The notes under the pieces were generated by a model. That model had not been told where the DNA came from and searched no databases. It saw only the letters and a list, made by a program, of their open reading frames with translations. Position numbers and translations under genes: made by a program. Positions 1 to 5,870 of a stretch of 7,092 bases of DNA are shown piece after piece; position 1 is the first letter of the stretch; each line of letters starts with the position of its first letter. This stretch comes from DASQWC01 sp035640475 (GTDB taxonomy: Bacteria > Actinomycetota > JAICYB01): positions 1-7,092 of the forward strand of contig DASQWC010000168.1 in assembly GCA_035640475.1 (NCBI GenBank), written 5' to 3'.

Positions 1-1
1 G

Positions 2-1078
2 CTCCGTCTCGCTCACTACGACGACCCGCCGCTTCCCGCCGACGATTGGGTCCGCGTGTCTCCGTCACTCTCCGGCATCTGCGGATCGGATCTCTCGATG
101 CTCGCCGGCGAGTCGTCCTTCTATTTCTCCCCCATCGTCTCCATGCCGTTCGTTCCCGGTCACGAGGTCGTCGGGACGAGGCAGGACACCAACGAGCGCG
201 TCGTGATCGAGCCCGTGCTCGCCTGTGCCGTCCGCGGCGTCGCGCCTCCGTGCGACGCGTGTGCGCGCGGCGAGATCGGACTGTGCACACGGACGGCGCA
301 CGGCATCATCGCGCCCGGCCTCCAAACCGGCTTTTGCGAGGACACAGGCGGCGGATGGAGCAACGCACTGGTCGCGCACGAGTCGCAGCTGCACGTGGTG
401 CCCGACGGCGTCTCCGATGAAAGCGCGGTGCTGATTGAGCCGCTCGCCTGCGCCGTCCATGCCGTTGCGCGCGCACGCGTCGAGCCGGGGGCGACCGTGC
501 TCGTCTCGGGGGCCGGGACGATGGGTCTGCTCACGATCGCCGCGGTCAAGGCCCTCACCGAAGCCGGACGCATCGTCGCGGTTGCCAAGCACCCACAGCA
601 GCGAAGCGAGGCCGATCGACTGGGCGCCGACGATGTCGTTCGCCCAGACGCGGCGCTCCGCGGTGTCCGGCTCGCCACCGGAGCGTTGCTCCACGAGCCC
701 GAACGGGGAAATCCGTGGCTGGCGGGAGGCGCCGATGTGAGCTTCGAGTGCTCGGGCTCCCCCGACTCCCTTGATGTGTGCCTGCGTGCGACGCGGGGCC
801 GCGGGCGCGTCGTCCTCGTCGGGCTTCCCGGCCCGGCACGCGTCGATCTTGCTCCCGTGTGGCACCGGGAGCTGGAGGTCGGCGGCGCGTACACCTACGG
901 CGTCGAAGAAAACGGACGACGTACGTTCGACATCGCGCTGGAACTCGCGCAACGCATCGACCTCGCCCCGCTCGTGACGGCGGCGTACCCACTCACGCGG
1001 TACACGGAAGCGATCGATCACGCGATGGACGCCGGCAAGCTCGGCGCCATCAAGGTGGTGTTCGAGATTGGCAAGTAG
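2..1078 (+). CDS. Zinc-dependent medium-chain alcohol/polyol dehydrogenase, 5'-partial
   Basis: This is a cytoplasmic MDR-superfamily dehydrogenase of the sorbitol/threonine dehydrogenase type, expected to interconvert a secondary alcohol and a ketone with NAD(P). The frame is open from base 2, so the true start lies left of the window. The GTG at 56 is internal, because dehydrogenase-like sequence already precedes it. Numbering visible residues from base 2, the catalytic-zinc ligands appear as Cys27 (GICGSD), His54-Glu55 (GHE) and probably Glu146 (IEPLACA). The structural-zinc lobe has Cys84, Cys87 and Cys95. Its usual first Cys, three residues before Cys84, is Ala, and Cys75 may substitute. 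The Rossmann motif GAGTMG is at 170-175. At the end of the second Rossmann strand (VAVAKHP) the acidic residue typical of NAD enzymes is missing and Lys/His follow, which leans towards NADP. The stop overlaps the start of the LarA-like gene, so the two are probably co-transcribed. The substrate is unknown. Confidence 0.93.
   Translation, partial: LRLAHYDDPPLPADDWVRVSPSLSGICGSDLSMLAGESSFYFSPIVSMPFVPGHEVVGTRQDTNERVVIEPVLACAVRGVAPPCDACARGEIGLCTRTAHGIIAPGLQTGFCEDTGGGWSNALVAHESQLHVVPDGVSDESAVLIEPLACAVHAVARARVEPGATVLVSGAGTMGLLTIAAVKALTEAGRIVAVAKHPQQRSEADRLGADDVVRPDAALRGVRLATGALLHEPERGNPWLAGGADVSFECSGSPDSLDVCLRATRGRGRVVLVGLPGPARVDLAPVWHRELEVGGAYTYGVEENGRRTFDIALELAQRIDLAPLVTAAYPLTRYTEAIDHAMDAGKLGAIKVVFEIGK
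1052..1060 (+). promoter_or_regulatory. Shine-Dalgarno deciding the TTG start of the LarA-like gene
   Basis: AAGGTGGTG differs at one base from the ideal AAGGAGGTG. It ends seven bases before the TTG at 1068. The next in-frame ATG is far downstream, near 1290, inside conserved sequence. The site lies inside the 3' end of the dehydrogenase gene, which points to translational coupling. Confidence 0.7.
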
Positions 1079-2651
1079 ACCGGGGCTCGTCCTCGAGGTC
1101 GACAGGCGCACGCCGCCGGTCCTCTTCCACGCCGGCGAGGGCTTCCGGCTCGAGCGGCTGCCGACCGGGAGCCGCATCGTCTACCCGCCGGAACCGGTGG
1201 AGGCTCTCCGCGACCCCGAGGACGCGATCGCTCAGTCTCTCGAAGTTCCCCAGAACGCCGATCCCCTGCGCTCGAAGCTCAAGCCGGGCATGCGCCTCAC
1301 GATCGGCATCGACGACATCTCGCTGCCGCTGCCGCCCATGCGTCGTCCGGACACGCGACAGATGGTGCTCGAGCGCGTGCTGACACTCGCGGCCGAAGCG
1401 GGCGTCGACGACGTCGAGCTCGTCGTCGCGAACTCTCTCCACCGGCGGATGACCGAGAGCGAGATCCATCGGATGGTCGGCGACCGGGTGTTCCGCGCGT
1501 TCTGGCCCGATCGCCTGCGCAACTTCGACGCGGAGGATCCCGAGGACATCGTGTTCGTCGGCACGACCGACCAGGGCGAGGAAGTCGAGCTGTGCAAGCG
1601 GGCGATGGAGTCGGATCTGCTCGTCTACTCGAACATCAACCTCGTCGCCATGGACGGCGGCCACAAATCGGTCCCCGTCGGCTTCGGCACGTACCGCTCA
1701 TTGCGCCATCATCACAACGTCCGGACACTGCTCGACTCGCGCTCGTACATGCATCCCGAGCACTCGGCGCTCCATCACTCGGCCACGCGCATGGGACGCT
1801 TCCTCGCCGACAAGCTCGACATCTTTACGATCGAGACGACACTGAACAACGCGACGTTCCCGTCGCCGTACGACTTCTTGTCAAAGCGTGAGTTCGAGTG
1901 GTCGCTGAAAGATCAAGCGACGTACCTCGGCGTGTCCGCCGGACTCAAGCGGCTGCCTGCGAGCGCTCGCCAGAAACTCATGCACTCGATCGAGGCACCG
2001 CATGCGATCGCCAGCGTCCAGGCCGGCGAGACGGAAGCCGTCCACGCCCAGACGCTCAAGCACCTCCATCGCCAGCAGGTCGTCCCGGTCGAAGGTCAGG
2101 CCGACATCATGACCTGCGGGATTCCGTACATCGGTCCGTACAACGTGAACTCGATCATGAACCCGATCCTCGTCGTCTGCATGGGTCTCGGGTATTTCTT
2201 CAATCTCTATCGCAACGCGCCGCTCGTCCGGCCCGGGGGTGTGCTGATCCTCGCGCACCCGACGCAAGCGCAGTTCCATCCCGTCCACCACCCCAGCTAC
2301 ATCGACTTCTACGACACGGTGCTCGCCGAGTCGACCGATCCGAAGGTCATCGAGGAGCGTTTCGAAGCATCCTTCGCGCAGGACGAGTGGTATCGCCACC
2401 TCTACCGGACGTCGTACGCGTACCACGGCGTCCATCCCTTCTACATGTGGTACTGGGCCGCGCATGCGATGTCCTACCTCGGCGACGTCGTCTTCCTCGG
2501 TGGGAACCCGGACGTCGTGCGGCGTCTCGGCTTCCGGACGGCGTCGACGATGGACGACGCGCTCGAGATGGCATCGGACACGGTGGGCCGCAACCCGTCG
2601 ATCACCCACCTGCACTGCCCGCCGCTGTTCCTGCCGGAGGTCTCCGCGTGA
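1068..2651 (+). CDS. LarA-like (DUF2088) nickel-pincer racemase/epimerase homologue
   Basis: This 527-residue cytoplasmic protein belongs to the lactate racemase LarA superfamily, whose members use a nickel-pincer nucleotide to racemise or epimerise 2-hydroxy acids by hydride transfer. Compared from memory with Lactobacillus plantarum LarA, His125 (SLHRRMTE) matches catalytic His108, Lys200 (GGHKS) matches the cofactor-linked Lys184, and His216 (HHHN) matches the nickel ligand His200. The Lys-to-His spacing is 16 in both. The LarA DLTRP motif becomes DISLP (83-87), so the Arg75 equivalent is Leu86. The His174 position, ten residues before the Lys, is Ile190, flanked by Asn. No Lys occurs from 332 to 425, where LarA has Lys298. 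The C-terminal domain has GIPYIGPYN (351-359), VRPGG (387-391), an aromatic- and His-rich stretch (404-470) and GGNPD (478-482). The TTG start is chosen from its Shine-Dalgarno sequence. The gene overlaps both neighbours. Family membership is firm, the substrate is unknown, and a non-lactate hydroxy substrate is inferred. Confidence 0.88.
   Translation: MASRPGLVLEVDRRTPPVLFHAGEGFRLERLPTGSRIVYPPEPVEALRDPEDAIAQSLEVPQNADPLRSKLKPGMRLTIGIDDISLPLPPMRRPDTRQMVLERVLTLAAEAGVDDVELVVANSLHRRMTESEIHRMVGDRVFRAFWPDRLRNFDAEDPEDIVFVGTTDQGEEVELCKRAMESDLLVYSNINLVAMDGGHKSVPVGFGTYRSLRHHHNVRTLLDSRSYMHPEHSALHHSATRMGRFLADKLDIFTIETTLNNATFPSPYDFLSKREFEWSLKDQATYLGVSAGLKRLPASARQKLMHSIEAPHAIASVQAGETEAVHAQTLKHLHRQQVVPVEGQADIMTCGIPYIGPYNVNSIMNPILVVCMGLGYFFNLYRNAPLVRPGGVLILAHPTQAQFHPVHHPSYIDFYDTVLAESTDPKVIEERFEASFAQDEWYRHLYRTSYAYHGVHPFYMWYWAAHAMSYLGDVVFLGGNPDVVRRLGFRTASTMDDALEMASDTVGRNPSITHLHCPPLFLPEVSA
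2636..2641 (+). promoter_or_regulatory. Shine-Dalgarno deciding the GTG start of the acyltransferase
   Basis: GGAGGT sits six bases before the GTG at 2648, inside the last codons of the LarA-like gene. It supports this start over the open frame that runs on upstream into the LarA-like gene. Confidence 0.75.
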
Positions 2652-3520
2652 GCGAGTTACGGAAAGTCGCTCGAGGCTGGCGCTGGGGACGGCCGCCGCC
2701 GCTGCCCCGAAGCGCCCCGACGCCGCCGCTGAGGACCGAGGCTGCCTTCGAGACCGATTGGGCGCGCCGTCCGTGGGCGAACACAGTTCGCGACGTCTTG
2801 CAGGAGCTGATCGTGCTCCCGGCCGTGCGCTACGTCACCTCACCGCGAGTGAGCGGCCGGGAGCGTTTGCTGCGCCTCACACCGCCGGTCGTTCTGGCGT
2901 CCAATCACGCGTCGCATCTGGACACGGCGGTCGTTGCCGAAGCCCTGCCGCTCGAATGGCGGCATCACTTGGCCGTCGGTGGAGCGGCCGATTACTTCTT
3001 CAAAGGAAAGATTCGCGGGACGCTCGCCGCGCTTCTGGTCGGCGCGTTCCCCGTCGAGCGCAAGCGCGCGAGTGCCGTCTCGGCCCGGCTGGCCGTCCGC
3101 CTCGTTCAAGAAGGCTGGAACCTGATCTTGTTCCCAGAGGGCGGCCGGTCACCCGACGGGTGGATGCAGGAACTCAAGCCGGGGGCCGCTTTCGTAGCGG
3201 CTCGGACGAAGCGTCCGCTCGTTCCGATGTGGATCAAGGGAACCGAGCATCTGTTGCCGAAGGGAGCCAAGCGATTGCGCCGCGGACGTGTCGACATCCT
3301 CATCGGCGATCCGCTGTTCCCTCGCGACGGCGAGGATGCCCGCGAGCTCAACTCCCGACTCGACGAGTCGCTGCGCCGCTTGTCCACTGAAGCCGACAGT
3401 GATTGGTGGACGGCGATGCGCACCCCCGGCGGAGATCCCTACGGCCCGGACGCCGCGCGCTGGCGCCGCGTCTGGGCACGCGGCGACGCGCCGGAGAAGA
3501 GCCGTTCGAGCTGGACCTAG
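2648..3520 (+). CDS. PlsC-family lysophospholipid / glycerolipid acyltransferase
   Basis: This 290-residue protein transfers an acyl group from acyl-CoA or acyl-ACP to a hydroxyl acceptor, classically lysophosphatidic acid, at the inner face of the membrane. Motif I is NHASHLD (86-92), with the catalytic His87/Asp92 pair. The block II region is GAFPVERKR (132-140), motif III is FPEGGRS (162-168), and the motif IV area is KPGAAF then PLVPMW (177-195). A Pro/Arg-rich N-terminal extension of about 45 residues precedes the fold. A hydrophobic stretch around 51-63 may associate with membrane, and no clear multi-pass segments are seen. The GTG start overlaps the upstream TGA by four bases (GTGA), which is typical coupling. 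Context suggests the acyl acceptor may be a product of the dehydrogenase/LarA-like pair rather than ordinary lysophosphatidate. That is inference, and a housekeeping PlsC role is not excluded. Confidence 0.92.
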   Translation: MSELRKVARGWRWGRPPPLPRSAPTPPLRTEAAFETDWARRPWANTVRDVLQELIVLPAVRYVTSPRVSGRERLLRLTPPVVLASNHASHLDTAVVAEALPLEWRHHLAVGGAADYFFKGKIRGTLAALLVGAFPVERKRASAVSARLAVRLVQEGWNLILFPEGGRSPDGWMQELKPGAAFVAARTKRPLVPMWIKGTEHLLPKGAKRLRRGRVDILIGDPLFPRDGEDARELNSRLDESLRRLSTEADSDWWTAMRTPGGDPYGPDAARWRRVWARGDAPEKSRSSWT

Positions 3521-3521
3521 A

Positions 3522-4457
3522 TCAGGAGCGACGCTCGAACGCGTCGATCCACGTGCGGTTGCCGCCCGACGACGGGTTCCGCGTCCCCTTCACGCGGACC
3601 TCGATCGTGTGCGTCGCGTCCGACAGTCCCGTGCGCTGGAAGAGCACCTGCTGGAGCGACGTCGCGCTCGAGTACTGGTCGACGTTCGCGACGAGCACGC
3701 CGTCGATACGTACCTGAGCGATCCCGCCGGATGCGTGCCGGGCACCGATCCAGCGAATACCGGTGCCGGCAAACGTGTAGCGGACCCACGATCCCGTCGT
3801 TGCCGATCTCCGATGGGATCCCGCGCTTGCGCGGGAGTTCGATGCGCTCCTCCACGTCCCGGACCACCTGAGGCCGGCCGCGTTCTCTTCGACTCTCGTC
3901 CACGCTGTGGTGACCCCGGGCGGCGTGGCGTCGCGGACCGACTCGAAGGTCGCCCACCAGTAGCCACGCGTGTCGCGATAGATCCCGACGCCCGCCACGT
4001 TCAACGACGCACCGTACTCGTCGAACATGCACCGGCGGTGAGGGCTGGAGTTCAACCAGACGTCGTAGAATTTCTGCGCGACCTGCTCCTCGGTCGCGCC
4101 CGCCGACCCCGGGTAGTAGTACGCGACGTTCTCGCAATACGTGCCGAACCCGTCGTCCGGCGCACCGTTGCTCTCGTACGGATCGGGCGATGCCCCGCCG
4201 ACGCGCCCGGCCAGGCCGTCGTGCGTCATGCGCCGGATCGAGGCCTGATACGCCGAGTGGTCCCGCGCCGCCGACCGGAGGCCGGCATGCATGACCTCGG
4301 CGCTCTTGCCGACACCGGAGCGGCCTTGGTTGATGAGCTGCAGCACGCGCACCTCGACGTCGACGGGAGCGGCGCTCGCCGAACCAACCGGCATCACAAC
4401 TGCACCGGCGGCGATCAATAGGCTCAAGACGGCACGGAAGTGGGATGAACGGCTCAT
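3522..4457 (-). CDS. Secreted CAP/SCP-domain protein with C-terminal beta-sandwich-like domain
   Basis: This is a 311-residue exported protein. A signal peptide is clear: basic residues in 3-8, a hydrophobic core at 9-24, and a likely cleavage after SASA (26-29). The CAP (cysteine-rich secretory/antigen 5/PR-1) domain spans about 33-173. It contains MTHDG with His79, ENVAY with Glu109, the W-x2-SSPH segment with His140, and VAGVGIYRD followed by YWWATFE. These match the His/Glu cavity residues of the family. Cys108 and Cys143 could form a disulfide. After a linker, about 197-311 holds a second domain with YTFAGTGIRWIG (227-238), VRIDGVLVANVDQY and a final TWIDAFE. It resembles a beta-sandwich module often found at the end of bacterial secreted proteins; a binding role is only a guess. 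I chose the ATG at 4457; an in-frame GTG at 4466 is also possible and would add three residues. Bacterial CAP proteins have no settled single function. The gene converges on the acyltransferase gene, with one base between stops. Confidence 0.9.
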   Translation of the reverse strand: MSRSSHFRAVLSLLIAAGAVVMPVGSASAAPVDVEVRVLQLINQGRSGVGKSAEVMHAGLRSAARDHSAYQASIRRMTHDGLAGRVGGASPDPYESNGAPDDGFGTYCENVAYYYPGSAGATEEQVAQKFYDVWLNSSPHRRCMFDEYGASLNVAGVGIYRDTRGYWWATFESVRDATPPGVTTAWTRVEENAAGLRWSGTWRSASNSRASAGSHRRSATTGSWVRYTFAGTGIRWIGARHASGGIAQVRIDGVLVANVDQYSSATSLQQVLFQRTGLSDATHTIEVRVKGTRNPSSGGNRTWIDAFERRS

Positions 4458-4511
4458 TGCTCTCACTATCTGCCAGAACCGCCCAGACTTACAACAACTT
4501 ATGGAGATCGC

Positions 4512-5795
4512 CTACAGGTTGGCCGTCGCTTCCTCCAGCAGCCAGGCGAACTTCCTCTGGGCTTCGGCCCGGCGCGTGGGGACGTGCTCGGTCGGCACGT
4601 CCACGGCCTCGTATCCCTTGAGGACCTGACGAGCCACGGTCATGCGATGGACCTCGTCGGGCCCGTCGTAGATCCGTCCGTCCCGGGCGGCACGGTACAT
4701 GGCTTCCAGCGGCAGGTCCGTCGTGAACCCGAGGCTCCCGTGGACCTGAATGGCACGGTCGATGGCGTCGTGGAGCACTTTGCCGCCCCAGAACTTGATC
4801 GCGGCGATCTCCTTGCGGGTCGCGGACGACCCTTCCTTGTCCATCTTCCAGGCGGCCTGGAGTGTGAGGAGCTTCAGTGCGCGGATCTCGGTATCGGTGT
4901 CGGCGATCCAGTTCTGAATCGTCTGCTTTCGGGCCAGCGGCTCACCGAAGACGACGCGTGAGACGGCGCGTTCGCAGAGCATGCGAAGGGCACGGTTCGA
5001 CTGGCCGATCCATCGCATGACGTGGTGGATGCGGCCGGGCCCGAGGCGTTTCTGCGCGAGCACAAACGCCTGGCCCTCGCCGCCGAGGAGGTTCTCGTAG
5101 GGAACGCGGACGTCCTCGTAGATGATCTCGGCGTGCCCGGACTCGTCGAGTGAGACATCGTGCTCTCCCATCGTCGGGATGTTGCGCAACACGTTCACAC
5201 CGGGCGTGTTCCGCGGGACGACGATCATCGACATGCCCTGATAGGGATGGACGTCCGGGTTCGTGACGGCCATCACGATGAGGATGTCGGCGATCGATCC
5301 GTTGGACGTGAACCACTTGTGCCCGTTGATCACGAGCTCGTCGCCGACGCGCTCGGCCCGTGTCTTGATGAGCGTCGGGTCCGCGCCGGCGCCCGGTTCC
5401 GTCATCGAGAACGCCGAGCGAATCTCACCCTCGAGGAGCGGCGCCAGCCACCTCTTCTTCTGCTCGTCGCTCCCGGCAATGGCGATGAGCTCGGCGTTCC
5501 CGCTGTCGGGGGCGTTGTTTCCGAAGACCTGCGGCGCGTAGAAGCACTCGCCGAGGATCTCGTGCATCAGGCCGAGCTTGAGCTGTCCGAACCCCTGGCC
5601 CCCGAGCTCCGGATCCAGATGTGCGGCCCACAATCCCTGGGCTTTGACCTCTTCCTTGAGCGGCGCCGTCGCGCGGCGGATCTGCTCCGGGGTGAGGTTC
5701 AGAACCTCGAGCGGGATGATCTCCTCGCGCACGAAGCCGCGCATCCACTCGAGCTTCGCTTCGAACTCGGGCTCGGTCTCAAAGTCCCAGGCCAT
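4512..5795 (-). CDS. Acyl-CoA dehydrogenase, ACAD10/11-like
   Basis: This 427-residue cytoplasmic FAD flavoprotein introduces a 2,3-double bond into an acyl-CoA and passes electrons to ETF. The helical N-terminal domain covers about 1-125. The middle beta domain has FSMTEPGAGAD (129-139), which contacts flavin and substrate, and HKWFTSNG (159-166). The C-terminal helical domain has GPGRIHHVMR (252-261), QVHGSLGFTTD (350-360) and IYDGPDEVHR (375-384). The RIHH(C/V)MR and DGPDEVH signatures are those of the ACAD10/11 branch. Human ACAD11 relatives act on long-chain and 4-hydroxyacyl-derived substrates. Where medium-chain enzymes have the catalytic Glu in YEGT, this protein has Asp377, as its branch does. 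The ATG start has an AAGGGGGG Shine-Dalgarno sequence. The gene lies 75 bases after the subtilase stop and 54 bases ahead of the CAP gene on the same strand. Those neighbours are unrelated in function, so shared transcription is possible but not implied. Confidence 0.95.
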   Translation of the reverse strand: MAWDFETEPEFEAKLEWMRGFVREEIIPLEVLNLTPEQIRRATAPLKEEVKAQGLWAAHLDPELGGQGFGQLKLGLMHEILGECFYAPQVFGNNAPDSGNAELIAIAGSDEQKKRWLAPLLEGEIRSAFSMTEPGAGADPTLIKTRAERVGDELVINGHKWFTSNGSIADILIVMAVTNPDVHPYQGMSMIVVPRNTPGVNVLRNIPTMGEHDVSLDESGHAEIIYEDVRVPYENLLGGEGQAFVLAQKRLGPGRIHHVMRWIGQSNRALRMLCERAVSRVVFGEPLARKQTIQNWIADTDTEIRALKLLTLQAAWKMDKEGSSATRKEIAAIKFWGGKVLHDAIDRAIQVHGSLGFTTDLPLEAMYRAARDGRIYDGPDEVHRMTVARQVLKGYEAVDVPTEHVPTRRAEAQRKFAWLLEEATANL

Positions 5796-5799
5796 GCGT

Positions 5800-5807
5800 C
5801 CCCCCTT
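5800..5807 (-). promoter_or_regulatory. Shine-Dalgarno of the acyl-CoA dehydrogenase
   Basis: On the minus strand AAGGGGGG precedes ACGC-ATG, with about four to five bases between. It is purine-rich and close to consensus, and it confirms the ATG at 5795. Confidence 0.65.
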
Positions 5808-5817
5808 ATAAGCGCGC

Positions 5818-5840
5818 GTGCGATCAAGACGCTATCGCAC
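5818..5840. repeat. Perfect 7-bp inverted repeat ahead of the acyl-CoA dehydrogenase
   Basis: GTGCGAT (5818-5824) and ATCGCAC (5834-5840) are exact inverted copies around a nine-base spacer. The repeat ends 22 bases before the acyl-CoA dehydrogenase start codon, in the short gap after the subtilase stop. No T-run follows on the minus strand, so a rho-independent terminator is unlikely. The size and place fit an operator for a dimeric regulator such as a TetR-type fatty-acid-catabolism repressor, but this is inference. A weak -10-like TAGCGT on the minus strand (5835-5830) falls inside it. Confidence 0.4.
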
Positions 5841-5870
5841 AGTGGCAGGACGACGATGAGACGGAATTCG

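Noticed and set aside
65..1177. Long open frame on the minus strand opposite the dehydrogenase.
   Set aside because: It is antisense to a clear enzyme gene, has an Arg-rich composition with no recognisable domain, and is typical of high-GC shadow frames.
1898..2647. In-frame upstream extension of the acyltransferase to an ATG at 1898.
   Set aside because: The extension is Arg/Pro-rich shadow sequence over the LarA-like gene. The GTG at 2648 has GGAGGT at good spacing and a GTGA overlap.
3819..3836. Perfect 8-bp hairpin TCCCGCGC-TT-GCGCGGGA, considered as a terminator or REP-like element.
   Set aside because: It lies inside the CAP-protein frame, encodes a sensible segment (SRASAG), has no T-run and has no second copy in the window. 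Chance is likely at this GC content.
3288..4421. Plus-strand open frame of 377 codons opposite the CAP gene.
   Set aside because: It overlaps the acyltransferase end and the CAP gene, is extremely Arg-rich and has no family signature.
4458..4511. Gap between the acyl-CoA dehydrogenase stop and the CAP start, checked for a terminator or promoter.
   Set aside because: I see no stable hairpin with a T-run. A TTGTTG on the minus strand has no convincing -10 partner.
5804..5809. TATAAG on the minus strand as a -10 box for the acyl-CoA dehydrogenase.
   Set aside because: It abuts the Shine-Dalgarno sequence, so transcription would start at about the ATG and lose the ribosome site. No -35 element fits at normal spacing.
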